Origin: an uncultured Planctomycetaceae bacterium
GTDB lineage: Bacteria > Planctomycetota > Planctomycetia > Planctomycetales > Planctomycetaceae
Direction: 5' to 3'
NCBI GenBank assembly: GCA_943787265.1
Contig: CALSLT010000022.1
Coordinates: 62,001-126,000 of the forward strand
Length of the DNA stretch: 64,000 nucleotides
Shown here: piece after piece, positions 11,428 through 20,662 of the stretch
How the letters are laid out: every line of letters starts with the position of its first letter
How positions within the stretch are numbered: position 1 is the first letter of the stretch
Notes under the pieces: model-generated
Told to the model about the DNA's origin: nothing
The model's database searches: none
Seen by the model: only the letters and a program-made list of their open reading frames with translations
Made by a program: the position numbers and the translations under genes

Positions 11428-12237
11428 TCAGTGTTCCCTCTCTTCGATCCGTCGGACGATTCCGCCGTACCAGGGGCGGACAATGCCGTTGGTTTCAACG
11501 TTGATGGCACCGGCGTCAGAGATTCCGCGACACAGCCCGATGATGTGGTGATCGCCGGATTCGAGCGAGATCTGATGGCCGGTCAAAGTGCATTGCTGCT
11601 GCCAACGCTCGTTGAGATTCAGTGAGTCGTTTCCGAGGTCACGGATCAGTGTTTCGAAACGCTGGAGAAATTTCAGCAGCACGTCAGACGGGCTGAAGTC
11701 ATTGTCGGTTTCGTCAAAGATTGAAGTGGCGAGTGTTCGTACTTCTGGCGGCGCATCGCTGAGTGAATTGGCGACGTTGAGGCCGACTCCGACGACGAGT
11801 TCGCTTGTTGAGCCTTTCGGCGGTTCAACCAGGATTCCGCAGATTTTTCGACCGTTCAGGAATACGTCATTCGGCCATTTGAGGCCAATTGTTTGATCCG
11901 GTGCGAATTCAGCAAGCGTGTCGGCAACCGCGATGGCCGTTGTCAGCGAGGCCAGCGGCCATTTCTCGTGGGAGACTGAAAACGTGGCGGGCATCAGCCG
12001 AAGTGAAAACGTCAGCGAGCCGTCGCGAGCCCACCATTGATTACTGCCTCGGCCTCGGCCGCCGGTTTGCGAATCTGTGAGGACCAGCGTCGGAGACTGG
12101 TTGTCGGCTGGCAGCGAGAGCGCAAAGTCGTTTGTCGAGACACATTCGCGGCGGAATTCGATTCTGCTAACGAACGATTCGTCACGCAGGCGTTCAAGGT
12201 CAAACCACCTCGATGTGAAGTCAGCGGAGATGGTCAT
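11428..12237 (-). CDS. birA: Biotin--[acetyl-CoA-carboxylase] ligase
   Basis: 269 residues covering the catalytic biotin-protein ligase fold: STNDFAL near residue 34, GGRGRGSNQWW (biotinyl-AMP loop) near 60, GLKWPNDVFLNGRKICGILVE near 117-138, and GVGLNVAN, then a small C-terminal SH3-like domain. No N-terminal DNA-binding helix-turn-helix is seen, so this is the catalytic-only type rather than the E. coli repressor type. It joins biotin to carboxyl carrier proteins through biotinyl-AMP. It begins 2 bases after the upstream minus-strand gene ends (12240), so the two are probably cotranscribed. Confidence 0.94.
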   Translation of the reverse strand: MTISADFTSRWFDLERLRDESFVSRIEFRRECVSTNDFALSLPADNQSPTLVLTDSQTGGRGRGSNQWWARDGSLTFSLRLMPATFSVSHEKWPLASLTTAIAVADTLAEFAPDQTIGLKWPNDVFLNGRKICGILVEPPKGSTSELVVGVGLNVANSLSDAPPEVRTLATSIFDETDNDFSPSDVLLKFLQRFETLIRDLGNDSLNLNERWQQQCTLTGHQISLESGDHHIIGLCRGISDAGAINVETNGIVRPWYGGIVRRIEEREH

Positions 12238-12239
12238 CG

Positions 12240-14555
12240 CTACTTCGGCAGGTCCGTTTGAAGGTTAATCGTTGCCGCACCGTCAGCGGTGATCGCAATC
12301 GGGAGCGACCATCGGGATGTGTGCAGCTTGCAAAGGCCGCCGACACCTCCACGGCAGAACGAGTAAGTCACTGACAGTTGCAGTTGGGCAGAACCTTCAG
12401 ACGCCGCCAGCGGAATTGCAAAGACGGCGGTCGTGCCATCGGCTTTGCCCTTAATGCTCTTTCCGAGGTTTGCTTCTGCGATCAGTGGTTGTTTCCCGTT
12501 GGCGATGATTTTTGCACGCAGCGGAGCAAGGTCATTCAGTTTGTAGCCTTCAGGAATCTGTAGATCGACGGCAAGTGTTACTGACTTGCCGGCCGCAATT
12601 TTTTGTGGAGGCACCTGTAGAAGTTGAACTTTGGCTGGTTCATTGTTGATTGATGCTCTGATTGGTTTGGTCGGTTCCGAAAGACCGACGATCTCAAAGT
12701 TCGACGCCTTTTGAGTTTTCAGGTCGATCGTAACAAGCCGATGATTGTTTGTGTCGGCGACATAAAGCGTGTCACCTGAAATCGTCATGCCGGCCGGTTC
12801 GTGAAGCTGCAACGGTTCCGTGCCGGTTCCTGTTTCTCCCGTTCCCGAAAGTGTTGTGACTTCTCGTTTGGCAACGTCGATCACTTTGATTTTGTGATTG
12901 TACGCGTCGGCGACAAAGACCTTGCCGTTTGAGTAATGAACTCCCAACGGATGCTGCAACCGGGCTTCGGAGCCGACGCCGTCGCGATCGCCGAATTCAA
13001 ATAGAGTCCGGCCGTTAGGAAGGTCGTGGGCTCCGACGATGGTTGTAACTTTTCCTTTGGGATCGACTGAAACCTGGCGAATGGATGACCCTTCGCTGTC
13101 CGCGACGTAGATGAATTTGCCGTCGCTGGAGATGCCCGATGGTTGTGCAAGGGCTGACTGGTCAAGTGGTCCGTCAATGATGTCTTCACGGCCGGTGCCA
13201 GCGAAGGCTCCGATGTCGTTAGTGCCGATTTCGTATGACCACAACTGGTGAGGCCCGGCCATCGCGATGAACAAGGTGCCGTCGACGATTTCCAAATCCC
13301 ACGGACTGTTCAACGCCGTCGACTTGAGCGTGCCACCTTGAGTTCGTCGTCGATCCTGCATTCCCGTTCCGGCTAGTGTCGAAACGGTTTTTGTTTTCAA
13401 GTCGATTGTTCGGAGCAGGTGATTTTCGGTGTCGGCGACGTAGAGCGTTTCACCGTCCAGGGCCATTCCTTGCGGATGATCGAATGATGCTTCGGCATAG
13501 CCGCCGTCTGTGGCTCCGATCTGACCGTTGCCGATGACGTCGATCAGTGTGCCGTCGAGTGTTGAAACGACGATGCGATTATGATTGCTGTCGGAAACGA
13601 ACAATCGATTGCCTGCCGTGTCAGCCAGTAGCTTGCCTGGAAACTTCAGCGGCCCGGATTCCATGCGGTCTCGTTCGAGGTCAAACCGGACCGGCGTTCT
13701 GTCGAGCGTACCTTTCGCACTGTGCCAGGCGATCAGCTTTTCGGTAATTGCGTCGAGCAGTTCTCGGTTGCCTTCACCGGAAACGTAGCCGCAGTAGTTT
13801 CCTTCTGGATCAATCAGAACGAGTGTCGGCCAGGAGCGGGCGCCCATTTTACGCCAGACGGTCATCTCGGAATCATTGATGACGGGATGTTCGATTTCGT
13901 ACCGAACAATCGCGCGGCGGATGGCTTCAGTGTCTTTCTCGTTGTCGAATTTTGCCGAGTGGCAGCCGATGACGACCAGTTCGTCAGGATACTTCTGTTC
14001 GAGATACTTCAGGTCTGGCAGAACGTGGATGCAGTTAATGCAGCAGTAAGTCCAGAAATCGATCAGGACGACTTTCCCTCGCAAGTCCTTAAGTGAGATT
14101 TCCCCGGACGTGTTAAGCCATGCTTCTCCGCCGTCGAGGCTCGGTGCAGGAAACCGATTCGGAAACGGATTCTCCAGCGGTTTGCCGTCCGGGCCAATGA
14201 CCGTGTTCTTCGACGCGGCGTCTTCGGGAGTCTTTGCATCGTCTGCCGTTTTGTCGGGCTGCTTTTCGTCACCGACGGCGAAGCTGGTTCCGATGACTGC
14301 GAATCCGAAAATCGTCAGGGCAACGACGATGATCCCGACGAGAATCTGAGATCTTCGAGACGGTTGAAATGCGTCAGATTCGTCGAACTGTTGAGCAATG
14401 TCTGGAGTGTCTGAGTGCGAAGAGGTGGGCATTGAGAGCTCCGCGGCAGGATGGACTCGTTGTGGATGAACGCTCGATTTCGTAGCGATCATTGGCAGCG
14501 GTGGTTTGAATGTCAGATCCGGATCGTAAGCAGCCGTCATCATTGCTTCAAACAT
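12240..14555 (-). CDS. Membrane-anchored thioredoxin-like/NHL-repeat protein
   Basis: 771 residues. A proline-rich cytoplasmic lead is followed by one membrane segment (ILVGIIVVALTIFGFAVIG, about 71-89). A TlpA/AhpC-like thioredoxin domain follows with the redox motif WTYCCINC around residue 170 and the cis-proline region SWPTLVLIDPEGN. At least five NHL propeller repeats follow (for example GMALDGETLYVADTENHLLR, GISSDGKFIYVADSEG, GVHYSNGKVFVADAYNHKIK), then a C-terminal beta-sandwich domain. The layout matches NHLRC2-like proteins (thioredoxin plus NHL). It should sit outside the cytoplasmic membrane; the substrate is unknown. A start at the internal methionine of MPTSSHSD would shorten the lead and is equally possible. 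Immediately upstream of birA, without an evident functional link. Confidence 0.85.
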   Translation of the reverse strand: MFEAMMTAAYDPDLTFKPPLPMIATKSSVHPQRVHPAAELSMPTSSHSDTPDIAQQFDESDAFQPSRRSQILVGIIVVALTIFGFAVIGTSFAVGDEKQPDKTADDAKTPEDAASKNTVIGPDGKPLENPFPNRFPAPSLDGGEAWLNTSGEISLKDLRGKVVLIDFWTYCCINCIHVLPDLKYLEQKYPDELVVIGCHSAKFDNEKDTEAIRRAIVRYEIEHPVINDSEMTVWRKMGARSWPTLVLIDPEGNYCGYVSGEGNRELLDAITEKLIAWHSAKGTLDRTPVRFDLERDRMESGPLKFPGKLLADTAGNRLFVSDSNHNRIVVSTLDGTLIDVIGNGQIGATDGGYAEASFDHPQGMALDGETLYVADTENHLLRTIDLKTKTVSTLAGTGMQDRRRTQGGTLKSTALNSPWDLEIVDGTLFIAMAGPHQLWSYEIGTNDIGAFAGTGREDIIDGPLDQSALAQPSGISSDGKFIYVADSEGSSIRQVSVDPKGKVTTIVGAHDLPNGRTLFEFGDRDGVGSEARLQHPLGVHYSNGKVFVADAYNHKIKVIDVAKREVTTLSGTGETGTGTEPLQLHEPAGMTISGDTLYVADTNNHRLVTIDLKTQKASNFEIVGLSEPTKPIRASINNEPAKVQLLQVPPQKIAAGKSVTLAVDLQIPEGYKLNDLAPLRAKIIANGKQPLIAEANLGKSIKGKADGTTAVFAIPLAASEGSAQLQLSVTYSFCRGGVGGLCKLHTSRWSLPIAITADGAATINLQTDLPK

Positions 14556-14581
14556 GGAGGATAAACAGCTTCGCTCAACGG

Positions 14582-15400
14582 CTACTCTCCGGGCGTGAAG
14601 TCAAGGACTCGGACCTCGTCGAGACTCGGCTTCAGCACTGCGACGAACGCTTCGTGATCTGCGTGCGGAAGGTACGTCTCTCGTCCGGCAGCGTCGGCAA
14701 ACGTCACCATGAAGCAGTGAGTGAATCCGTGGCTGTGACGTTCCGGGCTGTTGTTCTTGCCCCACTCGAAGGCTTTGATCGTGTCGATCTTTGACGGCAA
14801 GGCGGCGAAGCCTTTTTCCACTTCTTTGACGGCCGCAGCGGATGCGTCATCTTTGAACTTGAAGAAAACGGCGTGCTTGAGTTCGTTTTCCATTTTCTCC
14901 TGAGGAGTTCCCCAGTAGTCGATGACAAAGACTTTATCGTTGTGAGGCCGCAGGACGTCGCCGAAAGCTTTGTGATCGAGGTGCGGTAGATACTCGGCTC
15001 GGCCTGCTTCGTCTTTGAACGTCAGGAAGAAGCAGTGCGTGAATCCGTCATTCAATCCTTCAGGGCTGTTGTTGGTTCCCCACTGGAAGTCGATGATTGA
15101 GTCAATCTTTGAGGGCAACTTGGCAAAGGCGGCAATGACCCCCTTGATATCATTTTCCGTTGCGGTTTCTTTAAACGAGAAGAAGACGGCGTGGCGAAGG
15201 ACGTGTCCAGAATGATCTTCCTTAGCCGCTTCGGCTGGTTCCGTTGCATCGGTGGTTTCAACGGTCGAGTCGGTCACGGTCGTGTCTTCCTGAGGGGCGG
15301 TTGATGATGGCGGTTCTGGAGTTTCGGCGGGGCCGCAGGACACGCAAGTGGCGATTGCCAGGAAGCACAATGCGGTGGAAGCGAGTTGGGATGGACGCAT
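14582..15400 (-). CDS. Lipoprotein with two tandem Dabb (stress-responsive A/B barrel) domains
   Basis: 272 residues. Signal sequence with a lipobox (CVSC, cysteine about residue 22), then a threonine/glutamate-rich linker. Two copies of a Dabb domain of about 95 residues follow: first LRHAVFFSFKETATENDI through YLPHLDHKAFGDVL, second LKHAVFFKFKDDASAAAV through YLPHADHEAFVAVL. Both keep the SPE and GFTHCF elements typical of the dimeric ferredoxin-like barrel. In most Dabb proteins two chains dimerise; here one chain can supply both halves. Role unknown. Being lipid-anchored outside the cytoplasm is unusual for this mostly cytosolic family. It lies 26 bases upstream of the thioredoxin/NHL gene on the same strand. 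Confidence 0.85.
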   Translation of the reverse strand: MRPSQLASTALCFLAIATCVSCGPAETPEPPSSTAPQEDTTVTDSTVETTDATEPAEAAKEDHSGHVLRHAVFFSFKETATENDIKGVIAAFAKLPSKIDSIIDFQWGTNNSPEGLNDGFTHCFFLTFKDEAGRAEYLPHLDHKAFGDVLRPHNDKVFVIDYWGTPQEKMENELKHAVFFKFKDDASAAAVKEVEKGFAALPSKIDTIKAFEWGKNNSPERHSHGFTHCFMVTFADAAGRETYLPHADHEAFVAVLKPSLDEVRVLDFTPGE

Positions 15401-15690
15401 TTCGGGTAGACCTTTTCTGCAGCTTTGTCAGGGCATAATTCCGAGAGCTGCCGGCAGCATGCTCCGTCAACAAGATCATTGAGTTCGGCTCGCGTGGAGT
15501 GAACTCCGTCGAACGTTTGAAGCGTAACTGAACTCAGCAGGAATTCGTACGCAACGGCGTGCTTGATCTGCTGCGCGAAGCCGACAAGAATCGCAAGGAG
15601 ATTTTTGTAATTATCCGGTGTGGCCGAGTCGCGATTGCAACAAGCTGGCTCCAGAACCAATTTCAACGAGAGCTAACAGTCTGAATTTCT

Positions 15691-17046
15691 GTGAATGCGA
15701 CTGCTCATCCAACTGGAACATCAGGTCTATCGCGAGTCGCTCCCGGACTTGTCGGGTTTCTGCATTTCTTCACGCTGGGAGCTGCGCTGCCATTGCTGCC
15801 GCTCTATCTGAAGGGGACTCTGGGGTACTCCTGGACGCTGACCGCCGTCATTCTGACAGCGATTCCGTTTTCGCTGTTGATCGCTCAGGTTTTTGTGCGA
15901 TCGCTGAGTCAACTGGGAATCGACGTTCGACTGGGCCTGGCCGTCAGCCATCTGATGGCTGCAGGCATCGCGATGGCGGCAGCTTTCCGAGCAGAGCTAA
16001 TCGCGGATGCGACCAGCGACTGGCGCTACGTTTTCGGATTTACGGTCCTGTATTTTTCGCTGCTCGCTCCATCGATGTCATGGATCGCTCGTGTGGGTGA
16101 TGCGGCCACGTCTTCCGGTCGTTCGATAATTCGACTGTGGCGAGTCTGGGGGACGGTCGGATTTATCGCTCCGGCGTGGTTGTGCGAGTTGGTGCTGGTC
16201 CGCTTTCCAAACGTCGTGCCGATCGTCGAGTCGCATGAAATCCTGATTCCGGTAGCCGGTTGGGCCGGACTGGCGACGGCGTTTGCAGCAATCCTTCTGC
16301 CGGAAGTCGAGCCGGAGCCTGTTCAGCTCGGTCGAGCGGATCCAGGGACTGACGGTGTCGCAACGGGCAGGCTTGGCGTGTCGCTGGCGGCGTCCGTGCT
16401 GATGATCGTTGTCGTGCAGCGATGCCACTACATATGGAACGCGCCGTTCTTCGAATCAATTCTGAATGCCCACGCCGTCGAACGTCAGTTTGTGCATCGA
16501 CTGACGGTGTCTGATCAGGTCTTCGAGTTGATTGGATTGTTTCTGCTCGGCACGGGCGTGATGAAGTTCGGCACGCGGACGATGCTCATCGTTGGAGCGG
16601 CGGCATGGTTGGGCCGAGCGATTCTTCTGGCGTGGATGTCGCAGTCGTCGCCGTCTGGACAGGTCGCAATGGCCAGCTTGTTCGGCGCACAGATCCTGCA
16701 GGGCGTCGCGATCGCCGCGTTCTTTGGGACGCTTGGCGTCATCCTGAAGCTCCACCGTGGAGTGTCGGCGTGCCGCTATCAAATCATGCTGGTTTCCGTC
16801 TGCGGAATCGTCGGCATGTTGATCGGCGGTCTCATGGCGGATGACATTCTGACGGGGTCGCCGGGCTTTGTGCTCAATGAACTGCGCGGATTTATGGGGG
16901 TCTCAAGTTCCGAAACACCCGACGCTGCACGCTGGCTGCAAGGCTGGTCCGGAGTGTGGTGTCTCTCTGCCGTGCCTTGTCTGCTCGCGATTCTGTTGGC
17001 CGGTCTATCGAAGACGGCAAGCGTTTCGCTCGACCGCCCGCGATGA
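15691..17046 (+). CDS. MFS transporter, nucleoside:H+ symporter (NupG)-like
   Basis: 451 residues with about twelve hydrophobic segments in two halves. The first half includes FLHFFTLGAALPLLPLYLKG and RLWRVWGTVGFIAPAW. The RxWGTVGFI element before a loop is reminiscent of the NupG/XapB nucleoside symporter branch. The ORF starts at GTG 15691; no ATG lies close by in frame. It is a single gene, convergent with the CheY-like gene that ends at 17085, 38 bases away. Substrate is a guess; general sugar or drug MFS remains possible. Confidence 0.8.
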   Translation: MNATAHPTGTSGLSRVAPGLVGFLHFFTLGAALPLLPLYLKGTLGYSWTLTAVILTAIPFSLLIAQVFVRSLSQLGIDVRLGLAVSHLMAAGIAMAAAFRAELIADATSDWRYVFGFTVLYFSLLAPSMSWIARVGDAATSSGRSIIRLWRVWGTVGFIAPAWLCELVLVRFPNVVPIVESHEILIPVAGWAGLATAFAAILLPEVEPEPVQLGRADPGTDGVATGRLGVSLAASVLMIVVVQRCHYIWNAPFFESILNAHAVERQFVHRLTVSDQVFELIGLFLLGTGVMKFGTRTMLIVGAAAWLGRAILLAWMSQSSPSGQVAMASLFGAQILQGVAIAAFFGTLGVILKLHRGVSACRYQIMLVSVCGIVGMLIGGLMADDILTGSPGFVLNELRGFMGVSSSETPDAARWLQGWSGVWCLSAVPCLLAILLAGLSKTASVSLDRPR

Positions 17047-17084
17047 CCGGCTGCCCTCGCGTGTGCGATGGCCGATTCTCAGAA

Positions 17085-17456
17085 TCAGACGTTGAGCGGA
17101 ACCCACTTCCGCAGCTTGGCGCTGAGGTCGTCCGGCGTGAACGGTTTCACGAGGTAATCCGAAACGCCCGCTTCGATGGCGACGATGACTCGCGAGCGTT
17201 CCGACTCGGTCGTGATCATGACAATCGGAATGTCTTTGTTCGTCGTGCGAACTTCTTTGACAAACGTCAGACCGTCCATGACTGGCATGTTCTGGTCAGT
17301 CAGGACAATGTCGAACGTGTCTGCGCCGAATGCTTCGAGTGCGACTTGCCCGTTCTCTGCCTCGACAACGTCGTCCGGAGAAACGCCGAGTTTGAACAGG
17401 CAACGTTTCTGGATGGCTCGCATCGTGCCCGAATCGTCAACGAGAAGGATCTTCAT
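17085..17456 (-). CDS. CheY-like single-domain response regulator
   Basis: 123 residues, one receiver domain: acidic pair in LVDDSG (D7/D8), phospho-acceptor in IVLTDQNMP, switch threonine in MITTES, lysine in LVKPF. No output domain, so it should act by protein contact as CheY does, or as a phosphate relay. No kinase or chemotaxis gene is next to it. It is separated by a 335-base non-coding stretch from the divergent DUF1080 gene. Confidence 0.93.
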   Translation of the reverse strand: MKILLVDDSGTMRAIQKRCLFKLGVSPDDVVEAENGQVALEAFGADTFDIVLTDQNMPVMDGLTFVKEVRTTNKDIPIVMITTESERSRVIVAIEAGVSDYLVKPFTPDDLSAKLRKWVPLNV

Positions 17457-17791
17457 GTTTCACTGCCCTTAAGAAAACCTACGAGAATCATTCTGTTTGT
17501 GGCCGCGGTAACACCGCGGAGAACATGTGTCAGGAATTCACGCTCGACCGGTCAGCGTCGCCCGAGGCGGCGGACCCGTGCCATGCGTGGATGCTTCGAA
17601 ACATAGCTTTCGTCAGGCGCTCGGCGTCGGATTGAGTGATTCACCGTGTTGAATTGCTTCAATTGCCGAGAAATCCCTCCCGGCGAGAATCATTCGCCTG
17701 ACGAGCAGTGTCCGTTGTCTACGCAACCGATCGTTCGCCCGTTACCCTTGAATGACTTTGCCCCTCGACGTCACTACTCAGGAAATATCCG
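17457..17791. other. Non-coding stretch between divergent genes
   Basis: 335 bases between the starts of the CheY-like gene (minus) and the DUF1080 gene (plus), so it should hold both promoters. I see no convincing -35/-10 pair or RNA gene. A 9-base inverted pair, CGTCAGGCG near 17612 and CGCCTGACG near 17695, is too far apart to be more than a weak hint of an operator. Confidence 0.4.
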
Positions 17792-18601
17792 ATGAAACGA
17801 ATTTGCCACGTACTAGCGATTCAGTTGTGTGCCGGGTTGCTTGTTGCCGGAGCTGTTCATGCTGAAGACAAAAATCCAAAGGCAAAGTCGGCCGGACAGA
17901 AGCACCTCGGCGTGGGCGCGACTCCCGTTAAGGATGCTGACGTCTTGATGGACGGCTCGCGGAAAATGCTCGATGACAAATGGACGTATTGGGAAGGGCC
18001 TCGCTTTGCATCTTCGCTGCCGATCAAATGGAAAATCGTCGACGATCCGGTTGATAAGGGGACGGTCGTGATGACTGATGATCCCGTCGCAGCCGGTGGA
18101 AAATACGGTACGGCTGATATCGTCACGAAGAAGAAGTATCGAGACTTCAGGTTGCACGTTGAGTTTTTGATTATGAAACCCGGCGGCAACAGCGGTGTCT
18201 ATCTGCAGAACCGGTACGAGATTCAGGTGCTTGACGGCGACAAAACGAAGCACGGCATGGGAGCCGTGATCAACGAAACTGAATCGCCCTACCACGCTTA
18301 TAACGGTGTCGGAAAATGGAATTCGTACGACATTAAGTTTCGAGCGGCACGATTCACCGACGGCAAGCTAACCGAAAACGCATTGGTCTCGATGTATTTC
18401 AACGGGAAGAAGGTCCATGACAACGTCAAGATTTACAAAGTCTGGGGCGGACCCAATTCCGGTATCGATGGCGGTAATGACGGTGGCAGAGGAATCACTG
18501 ACGTGCCTGGCGGCCTGAAACTGCAATGCGAAGGCCACGATGTCCGCTACCGAAATACCTGGATTAAAGAGCTGAACCTGAAGGGCAACACGGATTTCTG
18601 A
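17792..18601 (+). CDS. Secreted DUF1080 (3-keto-disaccharide hydrolase-like) protein
   Basis: 269 residues with a signal peptide ending near AVHA (about residue 24) and an AGGA Shine-Dalgarno before the ATG. The rest is one DUF1080 jelly-roll domain: DKWTYWEG, YRDFRLHVEFLI, GGNSGVYLQNRYEIQVLD, ESPYHAYNGVGKWNSYDIKFRAARF, and the closing VRYRNTWIKELNL. Characterised members hydrolyse 3-keto-glycosides or bind glycans. The same domain is fused into the sulfatase/esterase gene at 30193. Expected location is periplasm or outside. Confidence 0.9.
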   Translation: MKRICHVLAIQLCAGLLVAGAVHAEDKNPKAKSAGQKHLGVGATPVKDADVLMDGSRKMLDDKWTYWEGPRFASSLPIKWKIVDDPVDKGTVVMTDDPVAAGGKYGTADIVTKKKYRDFRLHVEFLIMKPGGNSGVYLQNRYEIQVLDGDKTKHGMGAVINETESPYHAYNGVGKWNSYDIKFRAARFTDGKLTENALVSMYFNGKKVHDNVKIYKVWGGPNSGIDGGNDGGRGITDVPGGLKLQCEGHDVRYRNTWIKELNLKGNTDF

Positions 18602-18628
18602 AGTCGGTCGCCAGCGATTGGCCGATAC

Positions 18629-20050
18629 TCATTGGCTAATTCGAATTCGGTATTGAATTTGAAATCGCGTACCATCGTCGGTACGAAGAGTCGCCTCTCC
18701 GTCTTTGAGTGTGTACTCAAACGGTTTTCCGTCGACAGGGTTGTTAGAAACCGGAAGGCCGAGGTCGCTCAATGAGTCCGGTAGTTTTCCGTTGTTGGCG
18801 ACGGCGTAAGCCCGGAGGGCCTCGATGATTCGTAGCTGTGCGATCCGTCGTTGCTGCCGAGCTCGTACTCCACAGGCTTTGCCAAATGCCGGCATCAGCA
18901 AAGAGACCAGCGGCACGCCCTTGCCATCCTTTTTCATTTGGTCGTACTTCAAATTCCATGCGTCGAAGCCGGCCTGAGCCTGGTCAAATGGCAGGAACGA
19001 GTGAATGTACATGCTGTCTCGCATCCGGATGTAGAAAATCCGCTCGCGAATCAACACCGCCTGAGTCGAAACCATTTCTTTGATCGCTTCTTCTGAATAG
19101 CCGCCCTCAGATTTCAGGAATGATCGAACGTCTTTCATCGCGGCGTCATCTTTCAGCGTATCGATAAAGCGTTTACGTAGTTGATATTCAGGGCCGGTTG
19201 TGTTCGTACTGTCGATGGCCAGTTTGTCGAAACGGTTCATGAAGTTCTCGAACTCGGTTCGGCTGGCTTCGCCCGTGACAGAGTCAGCGTTGACAAGCTC
19301 TGGAAACACTGTCAGAGCCGACGATGATTCAACTTCCAGGGATTGCCGCATGTCGACAAGCGGTTGCGGCATCGCGGTCAGCGACCAATAAAGGTTTGGA
19401 GCGTTTTCTGTTTGAGCAAGCTCCAGAACGCGGTCACACATGAGCTCAATCACGGCGACGCCGACCAGCGAATTGATAAGGAAAGGGGCGTCGGCGATCT
19501 GCCGCCCCATCGCGTATCCGGTTTGCAGACTGTCGATAGCGTTGTCGATGCGACCGTCGTGAATCTCGATTCGTATCCGGACGGCAAGAACTCTCGCGAG
19601 GTCGCGTAACGCCTGCATTTCCGGAAGCAACACGTAATAAAGCTGTGTGCCACTTTCTTCGATCGGAAGTTGCCATTCACATTGCCGTCGCCGCGCGCCG
19701 AGTCGAAGTTCGCCCAGAGCGTTTTCGAAAACGGCAACATCCTTCCGAGCATCATCCACTGGAAAGTCTTCCGCAGACGAATCAAGGTAACTCTTCAGCT
19801 TTTTCCGAAACTCGGCAGTCTCCGTTTGCAGGTTGCCGGCCATCGTGGCCGCTCTTAGATAAAGCAACGCTGCGTTCCCGCGAATTGTTTCCGAGCGAGG
19901 CGGCAGCAACGGATTTTCAAGCGCCGCTTTCGGAACGGCTGCTGGGCTGATGGTGACGACGACTTCTTTCGTTTCATCCTGGGCGGCCGCAATCTGGCCG
20001 ATCATCATCGAAACGACCACAACGGAATATCGCAGTACAAGGTTTTTCAT
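18629..20050 (-). CDS. Exported hypothetical protein of the sigma-factor cluster
   Basis: About 473 residues from the ATG at 20050, chosen because it opens directly on a signal peptide (NLVLRYSVVVVSMMIGQIAAAQ) and has GGAAAG upstream; a longer start at 20101 is less likely. The protein is mostly helical with no motif I can name. The C-terminal part (LRIIEALRAYAVANNGKLPDSLSDLGLP) resembles the end of planctomycete pseudopilin-like and exported proteins that carry an LPDSL element. It follows the ECF sigma and anti-sigma genes on the same strand with a 90-base gap, so it may be their regulated partner. Confidence 0.65.
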   Translation of the reverse strand: MKNLVLRYSVVVVSMMIGQIAAAQDETKEVVVTISPAAVPKAALENPLLPPRSETIRGNAALLYLRAATMAGNLQTETAEFRKKLKSYLDSSAEDFPVDDARKDVAVFENALGELRLGARRRQCEWQLPIEESGTQLYYVLLPEMQALRDLARVLAVRIRIEIHDGRIDNAIDSLQTGYAMGRQIADAPFLINSLVGVAVIELMCDRVLELAQTENAPNLYWSLTAMPQPLVDMRQSLEVESSSALTVFPELVNADSVTGEASRTEFENFMNRFDKLAIDSTNTTGPEYQLRKRFIDTLKDDAAMKDVRSFLKSEGGYSEEAIKEMVSTQAVLIRERIFYIRMRDSMYIHSFLPFDQAQAGFDAWNLKYDQMKKDGKGVPLVSLLMPAFGKACGVRARQQRRIAQLRIIEALRAYAVANNGKLPDSLSDLGLPVSNNPVDGKPFEYTLKDGEATLRTDDGTRFQIQYRIRISQ

Positions 20051-20140
20051 AAGGTTACTTTCCATATTGCAGGTGCGGACGCTGAGCCCGGCTAGGATCA
20101 TGGGGAATTATCCAGAGAGATCGTTTTTGCGTCGCAAGGT

Positions 20141-20662
20141 TTAGCTGCCCAGCAACTCACGCAGCAGTTCCTGTTGAGTTGACTGTCCAGGTGCGGAGTG
20201 TTTCGAGTCGTCCACGCGTGAAGAAAACGCGGCATCAACGCCACGAGCCAGAGCAACTCGCCGAAGTTCAAGAAACTCAGATCGCTGAGTCGGAAGATTG
20301 TTCCGCTCCGCAACGTCCTTAAAGTCAGTTGCCTGTCCGTTGTGCGAGTCTGTTTTGGAATTCGGGGTTTCAGCTTCCGGCGTTACTGAGTGATTGCGAG
20401 CAGAGTCGCTATCAGCGATCTGCCGATCATCGCTCGACCAGAAAAGAAACGACTGCCCTACGAGCATCAACGCGAGAACCGTTGAAACGACCTGCCAGAT
20501 TCCACTTCGCGAACCTGACCGACCATCGGCGGATCGCCGTCCGGCTTCGAACAGCAGTTCGGCACGGTTGAGATTGCTGGCTGCCGACAATCCGCGCAAC
20601 GACGCTTCCAGTTCCAAGAGCTCGGGATTCGTCGACTCGTCGTTTATTGATTCTTCGGACAT
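20141..20662 (-). CDS. Single-pass membrane protein, probable anti-sigma factor
   Basis: 173 residues: an acidic cytoplasmic half (LELEASLRGLSAASNLNRAEL), one membrane segment (IWQVVSTVLALMLVGQSFLFW, about 55-75), and a low-complexity outer half. No zinc-binding HxxxCxxC of the classic ZAS domain is present. The call rests on gene order: it overlaps the end of the ECF sigma gene by 19 bases and is translated with it, the usual arrangement for a cognate anti-sigma. It would hold the sigma factor at the membrane until a signal arrives. Confidence 0.7.
   Translation of the reverse strand: MSEESINDESTNPELLELEASLRGLSAASNLNRAELLFEAGRRSADGRSGSRSGIWQVVSTVLALMLVGQSFLFWSSDDRQIADSDSARNHSVTPEAETPNSKTDSHNGQATDFKDVAERNNLPTQRSEFLELRRVALARGVDAAFSSRVDDSKHSAPGQSTQQELLRELLGS

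Noticed and set aside
15274..15666. A 130-codon minus-strand frame overlapping the start of the Dabb lipoprotein
   Set aside because: Its last third runs through the lipoprotein signal sequence in another frame, and no family features are seen. The part before 15401 might be a tiny gene but cannot be supported.
17612..17703. Distant 9-base inverted pair as an operator
   Set aside because: The arms are about 75 bases apart and short; chance is enough to explain them.
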